Origin: Xylocopa sonorina
Taxonomy: Eukaryota; Arthropoda; Insecta; Hymenoptera; Apidae
Direction of reading: 5' to 3'
DNA length: 64,000 nucleotides
Assembly (NCBI RefSeq): GCF_050948175.1
Contig: NW_027490173.1
Span: 1-64,000 of the forward strand
Translations under genes and position numbers: made by a program
The notes under the pieces: model-generated
What the model saw: only the letters and a program-made list of their open reading frames with translations
Told to the model about the DNA's origin: nothing
Databases searched by the model: none
In this document: positions 52,187 to 64,000 of the stretch, piece by piece
Layout of the letters: every line of letters starts with the position of its first letter
Position numbering within the stretch: the first letter of the stretch is position 1

Positions 52187-55100
52187 CGAGGTATACATGA
52201 CACTTCGCAATGAATATTATACTTTATCATGAAACGTAGAAGAGAGATGCGATATCCGTTTTAAGAAGCATTAGAATTCTATGGCCTCGATGCGAAGACA
52301 TCTGCAAACGCTATTTCCTAGCATGGAAGTGTTGCACTTACATTCTTCTGAAGTGAATACGAGTTATACATGATACATCGCAATGATTATTATATGTTAT
52401 CACGAAACATAGAAGAGAGATGCGATATCGCGTTGTAAGAAGCATTAAAACTCTATGGCATCGATGCGGAGACATCAGCAAACGCTATTTCCTAGCATGG
52501 AAGTGTGGCACTTACATTCTTTTGGAGTGAATACGAGGTATACATGACACTTGGCTATGAATATTATATCTTATCACGAAGCATATAAATGAGATGCGAT
52601 ATCGCGATATAAGTAGCATTAGAACTCTATTGCTACGATACGTAGACATCTGCAAACGCTATTTCCTAGCCTCGAAGTGTCGCATTTACATTCTTTTGAA
52701 GTGAATACGAGCTGTACATGACACTGAGCAATGAATATTATATCTTATCAGGAAACATAGAGATGAGATGCGACATCGCGTTTTCAGAAGCATTAGTACT
52801 CTATGGCCTCGATGCGGAGACACCTGCAAACGCTATTTCCTAGCAAGCAATAGTCGCACTTACATTCTTTTGAAGTGAATTCGAGGTATACATGACACTT
52901 CGCAATGAATATTATATCTTATCATGAAACACAGAAGAGAGATGCAATATCGCGTTTCAAGAAGCATTAGAACTCTATGGCCTCGATGCGGAGACTTCTA
53001 CAAATGCTATTTCCTAGCAAGCAATAGTCTCATTTACATTCTTTTGAAATGAATACGAGGTATTCATGACACTTCGCAATGAATATTATATCTTATCACG
53101 AAACATAGAAATGAGATGCGATATCGCAATATAAGTAGCATTAGAAATCTATTGCTACGATACGTAGACATCTGAATACGCTATTTCCTAGCAAGGAAGT
53201 GTCGCATTTACATTCGTTTGGAGTGAATACGAGGTATACATGACACTTCGGAATGAATATTATATCTTATCAGGAAACATAGAAATGAGATGCGATATCG
53301 CGTTTTGAGAAAAATTAGAATTCTATTGCTACGATACGTAGACATCTGCAAACGCTATTTCCTAGCAAGCAATAGTCGCACATACATTCTTTTGAAGTGA
53401 ATTCGAGGTTTACATGGCACTTCGCATTGAATATTATAACTTATCGTGAAACACAGAAGAGAGATGCGATATCGCGTTTTAAGAAGCATTAGAACTCTAT
53501 GACCTCGATGCGGACATATCTGCAGACGCTATTTCCTAGCCTCGAAGTGTCGCATTTACATTCTTTTGAAGTGAATACGAGGTGTACATGACACTTCGCA
53601 GTGAATATTATATCTTATAAGGAAACGTAGAAATGAGATGCGATATCGCGTTTTTAGAAGCATTAGAACTCTATGGCCTCGATGCGGAGACATCTGCAAA
53701 CGCTATTTCCTAGCAAGCAATAGTCGCATTTACGTTCTTTTGAAGTGGATACGAGGTATACATGACACTTCGCAATGAACATTATATCTTATCATGAAAC
53801 ACAGAAGTGAGTTGCGATATCGCGATATAAGAAGCATTAGAACTCTATTGCCTCGACGCGTAGACACCTGCAGACGCTATTTCCTAGCATGGAAGTGTCG
53901 CATTTACATTCTTTTGTAGTGAATACGAGGTATACATGACACTTCGCAATGAACATTATATTTTATCATGAAACATAGAAGTGAGATGCGATATCGCGAT
54001 TTAAGAAGCATTAGAGCCCTATTGCCTCGATGCGGAGATATCTGCAAACGCTATTTCCTAGCATGGAAGTGTCGCATTTACATTCTTTTGAAGTGAATTC
54101 GAGGTATACATGACACTTCGCAATGAACATTATATCTTCTCATGTGACATAGAATTGAGATGCGATATCGCGTTTTAAGAAGCATTAGAACTCTATTGCC
54201 TCGACGCGTAGACATCTGCAGACGCTATTTCCTAGCATGGAAGTGTCGCATTTACGTTCTTTTGTAGGGAACACGAGGTATACATGACACTTCGCAATGA
54301 ATATTATATCTTATCATGAAACATAGAAGAGAGATGCGATATCGCAATTTAAGAAGCATTAGAACTCTATGGCCTCGATGCGGAGACATCTGCTAACGCT
54401 ATTTCCTAGCATGGACGAGTCGCACTTACATTCTTTTGAAGTGAATACGATGTATACATGACACTTCGCAATGAATATTATATCCTATCACGAAACATAT
54501 AAGTGAGATGCGATATCGCGAATTAAGTAGCATTAGAACACTATTGCTACGATACGTAGACATCTGCAAACGCTATTTCCTAGCAAGCAATAGTCGCATT
54601 TACGTTCTTTTGAAGTGAATACGAGGTATACATGACACTTCGCAATGAATATTATACCTTATCATGAAACACAGAAGAGAGATGCGATATCGCGTTGTAA
54701 GAAGTATTAAAACTCTATGGCCTCGATGCGGAGACATCAGCAAACGCTATTTCCTAGCATGGATGAGTCGCACTTACATTCTTTTCAAGTGATTACGAGG
54801 TATACATGACACTTCTTAATGAATATTATATCCTATCACGAAACATATAAATGAGATGCGATATCGCGATTTAAGTAGCATTAGAACTCTATTGCTACGA
54901 TACGTAGACATCTGCAAACGCTATTTCCTAGCAAGCAGTAGTCGCATTTGCGTTCTTTTGAAGTGAATACGAGGTATACATGACACTTCGCAATGAATAT
55001 TATATCTTATCATGAAACACAGAAGAGAGATGCGATATCGCGTTGTAAGAAGCTTTAAAGCTCTATAGCCCCGACGCGAAGACATCTGCAGAAGCTATTT

Positions 55101-57056
55101 CCTAGCATGGAAGTGTCGCATTTACGTTCTTCTGTAGTGAACACGAGGTATACATGACACTTCGCAATGAACATTATATCTTATCACGAAACATAGAAGA
55201 GAGATGCGATATCGCGTTGTAAGAAGCATTAAAACTCTATGGCCTCGATGCGGAGACATCTGCAAACGCTATTTCCTAGCATGGAAGTGTCGCACTTACA
55301 TTCTTTTGAAGTGAATACGAGGTATACATGACACTTCGCAATGAATATTATATCTTATCACGAAACATAGAAATGAGATGCGATATCGCGATTTAAGTAG
55401 CATTAGAACTCTATTGCTACGATACGTCGACATCTGCAAACGCTATTTCCTAGCAAGCAATAGTCGCATTTGCGTTCTTTTGAAGTGAATACGAGGTATA
55501 CATGACACTTCGCAATGAATATTATATCTTATCATGAAACACAGAACAGAGATGCGATATCGCGTTGTAAGAGGCATTAAAACTCTATGGCCTCGATGCG
55601 GAGACATCAGCAAACGCTATTTCCTAGCATGGATGAGTCGCACTTACATTCTTTTCAAGTGAATACGAGGTATACATGACACTTCGCAATGAATATTATA
55701 TCTTATCACGAAACATATAAATGAGATGCGATATCGCGATTTAAGTAGCATTAGAACTCTATTGCTACGATACGTACACATCTGCAAACGCTATTTCCTA
55801 GCAAGCAATAGTCGCACTTACATTCTTTTGAAGTGAATACGAGGTATACATGACATTTCGCAATGAATATTATATCTTATCACGAAGCATAGAAATGAGA
55901 TGCGATATCGCGTATTGAGAAGCATTCGAGCTCTACTGCTACGATACATAGACATCTGCAAACGCTATTTCCTAGAAAGGAAGATTCGCATTTACATTCT
56001 TTTGCAGTGAATACGAGGTATACATGACACTTCGCAATGAACATTATATCTTATCATGAAACATAGAAGAGAGTTGCGATATCGCGTTTTAAGAAGCATT
56101 AGAACTCTATTGCTTCGACGCGTAGACACCTGCAGACGCTATTTCCTAGCATGGAAGTGTCGCATTTACGTTCTTTTGTAGTGAAAACAAGGTATACATG
56201 ACACTTCGCAATGAATATTATATCTTATCATGAAACATAGAAGAGAGATGCGATATCGCAATTTAAGAAGCATTAGAACTCTATGGCCTCGATGCGGAGA
56301 CATTTGCTAACGCTATTTCCTAGCATGGAAGAGTCGCACTTACATTCTTTTGAAGTGAATACGAGGTATACATGACACTTCGCAATGAATATTATATCTT
56401 ATCACGAAACATATAAATGAGATGCGATATCGCGATTTAAGTAGCATTAGAACACTATTGCTACGATACGTAGACATCTGCTAACGCTATTTCCTAGCAT
56501 GGACGAGTCGCACTTACATTCTTTTGAAGTGAATACGAGGTATACATGACACTTCGCAATGAATATTATATCTTATCACGAAACGTATAAATGAGATGCG
56601 ATATCGCGATTTAAGTAGCATTAGAACTCTATTGCTACGATACGTAGACATCTGCAAACGCTATTTCCTAGGATGTAAACGTCGCATTTACATTTTTTGA
56701 AGTGAATACGAGGTATACATGACACTTGGCAATGAATATTATATCTTATCACGAAACATATAAATGAGATGCGATATCGCCATCTAAGAAGCATTAGAAC
56801 TCTATTGCTACGATACGTAGGCATCTGCAAACGCTATTTTCTAGCAAGCAATAGTCGCATTTACATTTTTTTGAAGTGAATTCGAGGTTTACATGGCACT
56901 TCGCATTGAATATTATAACTTATCATGAAACACAGAAGAGAGATGCGATATCGCGTTTTCAGAAGCATTAGAACTCTATGACCTCGATGCGGACACATCT
57001 GCAGACGCTATTTCCTAGCCTCGAAGTGTCGCATTTACATTCTTTTGAAGTGAATA
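52187..57056 (+). repeat. 4870-bp, 28-monomer higher-order unit, copy 2
   Basis: Tandem copy of 47316-52186. It starts with a 1-bp deletion near 52256 and is otherwise indistinguishable by eye. It ends where the following sequence departs from the start of copy 1 or 2 (ATATCTTATC instead of ATACTTTATC, about 57090). Such near identity means a very recent duplication or an assembly duplication. Confidence 0.95.
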
Positions 57057-57603
57057 CGAGGTATACATGACACTTCGCAATGAATATTATATCTTATCAT
57101 GAAACATAGAAGAGAGATGCGATATCGCGTTTTAAGAAGCACTAGAAGTCTATGGCCTCGATGCGGAGACATCTGCAAACGCTATTCTCTAGCATGGAAG
57201 TGTCGCACTTACATTCCTTTGAAGTGAATACGAGGTATACATGACACTTCGTAATGAATATTATATCTTATCATGAAGCATAGAAATGAGATGCGATATC
57301 GCGTTTTGAGAAGCATTAGAACCCTATTGCTACGATATGTAGACATCTGCAAACTCTATTTCCTAGCAAGGAAGATTCGCACTTACCTTCTTTTGAAGTG
57401 AATACGAGGTTTACGTGACACTTCGCAATGAATATTATATCTTATCACGAAGCATAGAAATGAGATGCGATATCGCGTTTTGAGTAGCATTCGAGCTCTA
57501 TTGCTACGATACATAGACATCTGCAAACGCTATTTCCTAGCAAGGAAGATTCGCATTTACATTCTTTTGCAGTGAATACGAAGTATACATGACCATTCGC
57601 ATT

Positions 57604-60015
57604 GAATATTATATCTTATCACGAAACATAGAAATGAGATGCGATATCGCGATTTAAGTAGCATTAGAACTCTATTGCTACGATACGTCGACATCTGCAA
57701 ACGCTATTTCCTAGCAAGCAATAGTCGCATTTGCGTTCTTTTGAAGTGAATACGAGGTATACATGACACTTCGCAATGAATATTATATCTTATCATGAAA
57801 CACAGAAGAGAGATGCGATATCGCGTTGTAAGGGGCATTAAAACTCTATGGCCTCGATGCGGAGACATCAGCAAACGCTATTTCCTAGCATGGATGAGTC
57901 GCACTTACATTCTTTTCAAGTGAATACGAGGTATACATGACACTTCGCAATGAATATTATATCTTATCACGAAACATATAAATGAGATGCGATATCGCGA
58001 TTTAAGTAGCATTAGAACTCTATTGCTACGATACGTACACATCTGCAAACGCTATTTCCTAGCAAGCAATAGTCGCATTTGCGTTCTCTTGAAGTGAATA
58101 CGAGGTATACATGACACTTCGCAATGAATATTATATCTTATCATGAAACACAGAAGAGAGATGCGATATCGCGTTGTAAGAAGCATTAAAACTCTATGGC
58201 CTCAATGCGGAGACATCAGCAAACGCTATTTCCTAGCATGGAAGTGTCGCACTTACATTCTTTTGAAGTGAATACGAGGTATACATGACATTTCGCAATG
58301 AATATTATATCTTATCACGAAGCATAGAAATGAGATGCGATATCGCGTATTGAGAAGCATTCGAGCTCTACTGCTACGATACATAGACATCTGCAAACGC
58401 TATTTCCTAGAAAGGAAGATTCGCATTTACATTCTTTTGCAGTGAATACGAGGTATACATGACACTTCGCAATGAACATTATATCTTATCATGAAACATA
58501 GAAGAGAGTTGCGATATCGCGTTTTAAGAAGCATTAGAACTCTATTGCCTCGACGCGTAGACACCTGCAGACGCTATTTCCTAGCATGGAAGTGTCGCAT
58601 TTACGTTCTTTTGTAGTGAAAACAAGGTGTACATGACACTTCGCAATGAATATTATATCTTATCATGAAACATAGAAGAGAGATGCGATATCGCAATTTA
58701 AGAAGCATTAGAACTCTATGGCCTCGATGCGGAGACATTTGCTAACGCTATTTCCTAGCATGGAAGAGTCGCACTTACATTCTTTTGAAGTGAATACGAG
58801 GTATACATGACACTTCGCAATGAATATTATATCTTATCACGAAACATATAAATGAGATGCGATATCGCGATTTAAGTAGCATTAGAACACTATTGCTACG
58901 ATACGTAGACATCTGCTAACGCTATTTCCTAGCATGGACGAGTCGCACTTACATTCTTTTGAAGTGAATACGAGGTATACATGACACTTCGCAATGAATA
59001 TTATATCTTATCACGAAACGTATAAATGAGATGCGATATCGCGATTTAAGTAGCATTAGAACTCTATTGCTACGATACGTAGACACCTGCAAACGCTATT
59101 TCCTAGGATGTAAACGTCGCATTTACATTTTTTGAAGTGAATACGAGGTATACATGACACTTGGCAATGAATATTATATCTTATCACGAAACATATAAAT
59201 GAGATGCGATATCGCCATCTAAGAAGCATTAGAACTCTATTGCTACGATACGTAGGCATCTGCAAACGCTATTTTCTAGCAAGCAATAGTCGCATTTACA
59301 TTTTTTTGAAGTGAATTCGAGGTTTACATGGCACTTCGCATTGAATATTATAACTTATCATGAAACACAGAAGAGAGATGCGATATCGCGTTTTCAGAAG
59401 CATTAGAACTCTATGACCTCGATGCGGACACATCTGCAGACGCTATTTCCTAGCCTCGAAGTGTCGCATTTACATTCTTTTGAAGTGAATACGAGGTATA
59501 CATGACACTTCGCAATGAATATTATATCTTATCATGAAACATAGAAGAGAGATGCGATATCGCGTTTTAAGAAGCACTAGAAGTCTATGGCCTCGATGCG
59601 GAGACATCTGCAAACGCTATTCTCTAGCATGGAAGTGTCGCACTTACATTCCTTTGAAGTGAATACGAGGTATACATGACACTTCGTAATGAATATTATA
59701 TCTTATCATGAAGCATAGAAATGAGATGCGATATCGCGTTTTGAGAAGCATTAGAACCCTATTGCTACGATACGTAGACATCTGCAAACTCTATTTCCTA
59801 GCAAGGAAGATTCGCACTTACCTTCTTTTGAAGTGAATACGAGGTATACGTGACACTTCGCAATGAATATTATATCTTATCACGAAGCATAGAAATGAGA
59901 TGCGATATCGCGTTTTGAGTAGCATTCGAGCTCTACTGCTACGATACATAGACATCTGCAAACGCTATTTCCTAGCAAGGAAGATTCGCATTTACATTCT
60001 TTTGCAGTGAATACG
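57604..60015 (+). repeat. Partial third higher-order copy (14-monomer offset)
   Basis: 57604-58060 matches 55343-55800 at a 2261-bp offset (13 monomers). One extra monomer follows, and from about 58250 to 60015 the sequence matches 55815-57580 at a 2435-bp offset (14 monomers; for example ACTAGAAGTC at 57141 and 59576). It includes 59490-60015, which copies the sequence lying beyond the end of the second 4870-bp unit. Confidence 0.92.
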
Positions 60016-63000
60016 AGGTATACATGACACTTCGCAATGAATATTATATCTTATCATGAAACACAGAAGAGAGATGCGATATCGCGTTGTAAGAAGCATT
60101 AAAACTCTATGGCCTCGATGCGGAGACTTCAGCAAACGCTATTTCCTAGCATGGAAGTGTCGCACTTACATTCTTTTGAAGTGAATACGAGGTATACATG
60201 ACATTTCGCAATGAATATTATATCTTATCACGAAGCATAGAAATGAGATGCGATATCGGGTTTTGAGAAGCATTCGAGCTCTATTGCTACGATACAAAGA
60301 CATCTGCAAACGCTATTTCCTAGCATGGGAGATTCGCATTTACATTCTCTTGAAGTGAATACGAGGTATACATGACTCTTCGCAATGAATATTATATCGT
60401 ATCAGGAAACATATAAATGAGATGCGATATCGCGATTTAAGTAGCATTATAACCCTATTGCTACGATACGTAGACATCTGCAAACGCTATTTCCTAGCAA
60501 GCAATAGTCGCATTTACGTTCTTTTGTAGTGAACACGACGTATACATGACACTTCGCAATGAATATTATATCTTATCATGAATCACATAAATGAGATGCG
60601 ATATCGCGATATAAGTAGCATTAGAACTCTATTGCTACGATACGTAGACATCTGCAAACGCTATTTCCTAGGATGGAAACGTCACATTTACATTCTTTTG
60701 AAGAGAATACGATGTATACATGACAGTTCGCAATGAATATTATATCTTATCACGAAAGATGTAAATGAGATAGAATATCGCGATTTAAGTAGCATTAGAA
60801 CTCTATTGCTACGATACGTAGACATTTGCAAACGCTATTTCCTAGCAAGCAATAGTCGCATTACCATTCTTTTGAAGTGAATACGATGTATACATGACAC
60901 TTCGCAATGAATATTATATCTTATCACGAAACATGTAAATGAGATGCGATATCGCGATTTAAGTAGCATTAGAACACTATTGCTACGATACGTAGACATC
61001 TGCAAACGCTATTTCCTAGCAAGCAATAGTCGCATCTTTTGAAGTGAATACGAGATATACATGACACATCGCAATGAATATTACATCTTATCACGAATCA
61101 TAGAAATGAGATGCGATATCGCGATATAAGTAGCATTAGAACTCTATTGCTACGATACGTAGCCATCTGCAAAAGATATTCCCAAGGATGGAAACGTCGC
61201 ATTTACATTATTTTGAAGTGAATACGAGGTATACATGGCTCTTCGCAATGAATATTATATGGTATCAGGAAACATATAAATGAGATGCGATATCGCGATT
61301 TAAGTAGCATTAGAACTCCATTGCTACGATACGTAGACATCTGCAAACGCTATTTCCTTAGCAAGCAATAGTCGCATTTACATTCCTTTGAAGTGAATGA
61401 GAGTTATACATGACACTTCGCAATGAATATTATATCTTATCACGAAACATATAAATGATATGCGATATCGAGATTTAAGTAGCATTAGAACTCTATTGCT
61501 ACGATACGTAGACATCTGCAAACGCTATTTCCTAGCAAGGAAGATTCGCATTTACATTCTTTAGAAGTGAATTCGAGGTATACATGACTCCTCGGAGTGA
61601 ATATTATAACTTATCACGAAACATAGAAATGAGATGCGATATCGCGATCTAAGACGCATTATAACCCTTTCGCTACGATACGTAGACATCTGCAAACGCT
61701 ATTTCCTAGCAAGCAATAGTCGCATTTACATTCTTTTGACGCGAATACGAGGTATACATGACACTTCGCAATGAATATTATATCTTATCATGTGACATAG
61801 AATTGAGATGCGATATCGCGTTTTAAGAAGCATTAGAACCCTATTGCCTCGACGCGTAGACATCTGCAGACCCTATTTCCTAGCATGGAAGTGTTGCACT
61901 TAGATTCTTTTGAAGTGAATGCGGGTTATACATAACACTTCGCAATGAATATTATATCTTAACACGAAACATATAAATGAGATTCGATATCGCGATTTAT
62001 GTAGCATTAGAACACTATTGCTACGATACGTAGACATTTGAATACGCTATTTCCCAGCAAGCAAGGGTCGCATTTACATTCTTTTGAAGTGAATACGAGG
62101 TATACATGACACTTCGCAATGAATATTATATCTTATCATGTGACATAGAATTGAGATGCGATATCGCGTTTTAAGAAGCATTAGAACTCTATTGCCTCGA
62201 CGCGTAGACATCTGCAGCCGCTATTTCCTAGCATGGAAGTGACGCAATTACGTTGTTTTGTAGTGAACACAAGGTATACATGACACTTCGCAATGAATAT
62301 TATATCTTACCATGAAACATATAAATGAGATGCGATATCGCGATTTATGTAGCATTAGAACTCTATTGCTACGATACGTAGACATCTGCAAACGCTATTT
62401 CCTAACAAGCAATAGTCGCATTTACATTCCTTTGAAGTGAACACGAGGTATACGTGACACTTCGCAATGAATATTATATCTTATCATGAAACATAGAAGA
62501 GGGATGCGATATCGCGTTTTAAGAATCATTAGAACTCTATGGCCTCGATGCGGAGACATCTGCAAACGCTATTTCCTAGCATGAAGTGTCGCACTTACAT
62601 TCTTTTGTAGTGAATACGGGGTATACATGACACTTGGCAGTGAATATTATATCTTATCACGAAACATAGAAGTGAGGTGCGATATCGCGTTTTAAGAAGC
62701 CTTAGAACTCTATGGCCTCGATGCGGAGACATCTGCAAACGCTATTTCCTAGCATGGAAGTGTCGCATTTACATTCTTCTGAAGTGAATACGAGGTATAC
62801 ATGACACTTCGCAATGAATATTATATCTTATCATGAAACATAGAGGAGAGATGCGATATCGCAATTTAAGAAGTATTAGAACTCTATGGCCTCGATGCGG
62901 AGACATCTGCAAACGCTATTTCCTAGCAAGGAAGATGCGCATTTACATTCTCTTGAAGTGAATTCGAGGTATACATGACACTTCGGAATGTATATTATAA

Positions 63001-64000
63001 CTTATCACGAATCATAGAAATGAGATCCGATATCGCGAGCTAAGAAGCATTAGAGCTCTATTGCTACGATACGTAGGCATCTGCAAACACTATTTCCTAG
63101 CAAGGAATAGTCGCATTTACATTCCTTTGAAGTGAATACGAGGTATACATGACACTTCGCAATGAATATTATATCTTATCATGAATCATAGAAGTGAGAT
63201 GCGTTATCGCGGTTTAAGAAGCATTAGAACCTTATTGCCTCGACGCGTAGACATCTGCAGACGCTATTTGCTAGCATGGAAGTCTCGCATTTACATTCTT
63301 TTGAAGTGAATACGAGGTATACATGACACTTCGCAGTGAATCTTATATCTTATCATGAAGCATAGAAATGAGATGCAATATCGCGATTTGAGAAGCACTA
63401 GAACACTATTGCTTCGAAACGTAGACATCTGCAAGCGCTATTTCCTAGCAAGGAAGATTCGCATTTACATTCTTTTGAAGTGAATACAAGGTGTACATGA
63501 CACTTCACAATGAACATTATATCCTATCTTGTAACATATAAGTGAGATGCGATATCGCGTCTTAAGAAGCATTAGAACTCTATGGCCTCGATGCGGAGAC
63601 AACTGCAAACGCTATTTCCTAGCATGGAAGTGTCGCACTTACATTCTTTTGAAGTGATTACGATGTATACATGACACTTCGCAATGAATATTATATCTTA
63701 TCACGAAACATATGAATGAGGTGTCATATCGCGGTTGAAGTAGCATTAGAACGCTATTGCTACGATACGTAGACATCTGCAAACGCTATTTCCTAGGAAG
63801 CAATAGTCGCATTTACATTCTTTTGAAGTGAATACAAGGTATACATGACCATTCGCAATGAATATTCTTTCTTATCACGAAACATAGAAATGAGATGCGA
63901 CATCTCGTTTTAAGAAGCATTAGGACTCTATTGCCTCAATGCGGAGACATCTGCAGACGCTATTTCCTAGCAAGGAAGTGTCGCATTTACATTTGTTTGG
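60016..64000 (+). repeat. Right-hand satellite segment without obvious long duplication
   Basis: About 23 monomers, mostly family 1 to about 61500, then mixed families. Small private changes occur, such as a roughly 9-bp deletion near 61036 and GAAGATGCGCATTTAC near 62938. No block duplication longer than a monomer or two was noticed here. Confidence 0.8.

Larger units (their letters stand above)
13108..64000 (+). repeat. Main 174-bp satellite array, forward orientation
   Basis: About 292 head-to-tail monomers with no foreign insertion. Monomer length is 174 bp by counting (for example GTAGAC landmarks at 39597 and 39771), with only scattered small indels. At least three linked-variant families are interspersed. 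Family 1 has ATATAAATGAG, GCGATTTAAGTAGC, CTACGATACGTAG and CAAGCAATAGTCGC. Family 2 has AGAAGAGAGATGC, ATGGCCTCGATGCGGAGAC and CATGGAAGTGTCGCACTT. Family 3 has CCTCGACGCGTAGAC, TGCAGACGC and CATGGAAGTGTCGCATTT. The array runs off the right edge of the window. Every open frame in it is satellite-derived and none is called as a gene. Confidence 0.98.

Noticed and set aside
51751..59265. Three identical 69-codon minus-strand frames at 51751, 56621 and 59056
   Set aside because: Explained by the 4870-bp and 2435-bp satellite duplications; no start context or coding signal.
13108..64000. CRISPR-like array (regular short repeats)
   Set aside because: Whole 174-bp units are related throughout with no unique spacers; eukaryotic-type satellite, and no cas genes.
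13108..64000. CENP-B box in the monomer
   Set aside because: Strings such as TTCGATACGTAGACATC look superficially similar but lack the required CGGG-containing core.
1..64000. Telomeric repeats such as (TTAGG)n
   Set aside because: No tandem run of a telomere-type hexamer or pentamer is present.

Overview
The window is eukaryotic non-coding DNA dominated by one tandemly repeated satellite with a monomer of about 174 bp (roughly 340 copies or part-copies). I found no convincing protein-coding gene, no tRNA or rRNA gene, no CRISPR array and no bacterial-style operon. The representative monomer I counted is about 36% G+C and keeps nine CpG dinucleotides, about 1.6 times the random expectation. 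That argues against a genome with heavy germline CpG methylation and fits an invertebrate, most plausibly an insect. The species cannot be read from the sequence. Long homogeneous arrays with multimer repeats are typical of (peri)centromeric or other constitutive heterochromatin; centromere identity is inference only.

Layout. 1-2345: satellite in forward orientation. 2346-8404: the same satellite in reverse orientation, with degenerate monomers at both ends. It is interrupted at 2649-4054 by a 1406-bp transposable element whose ends read TG...CA inside a 9-bp inverted repeat, with a 4-bp CTAC target duplication. The interrupted monomer resumes in phase on the far side. 8405-13107: a non-satellite island. 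It has the end portion of a second, diverged copy of that element (8405-9162), then 3744 bp of AT-rich unique DNA with only short, weak open frames (9163-12906), then the start portion of the element (12907-13107). This is the arrangement expected of an LTR element that has lost the outer part of each LTR, but no gag-pol coding sequence and no clear primer-binding site or polypurine tract is visible. 13108-64000: about 292 uninterrupted forward monomers.

Inside the long array the monomers form linked-variant families, and blocks are duplicated at spacings that are almost exact multiples of 174 bp: 2, 3, 4, 8, 13, 14, 17, 20, 24, 26, 28 and 35 monomers. The clearest is a 4870-bp, 28-monomer block present twice head to tail (47316-52186 and 52187-57056) with almost no differences seen, followed by a 14-monomer partial third copy. 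A diverged subfamily lies at 16713-19480. A dimeric (348-bp) multimer at about 39320-40740 uses monomer types otherwise seen in the left-hand arrays. The forward array at 1-2345 and the reverse array share monomer types in the same order, so they are an inverted duplication or an inverted segment.

The monomer contains several short dyad symmetries, a feature discussed for centromeric satellites that lack CENP-B boxes. Because 174 = 3 x 58, open frames pass through successive monomers. This accounts for the many 58-residue-periodic open frames, which are not genes.
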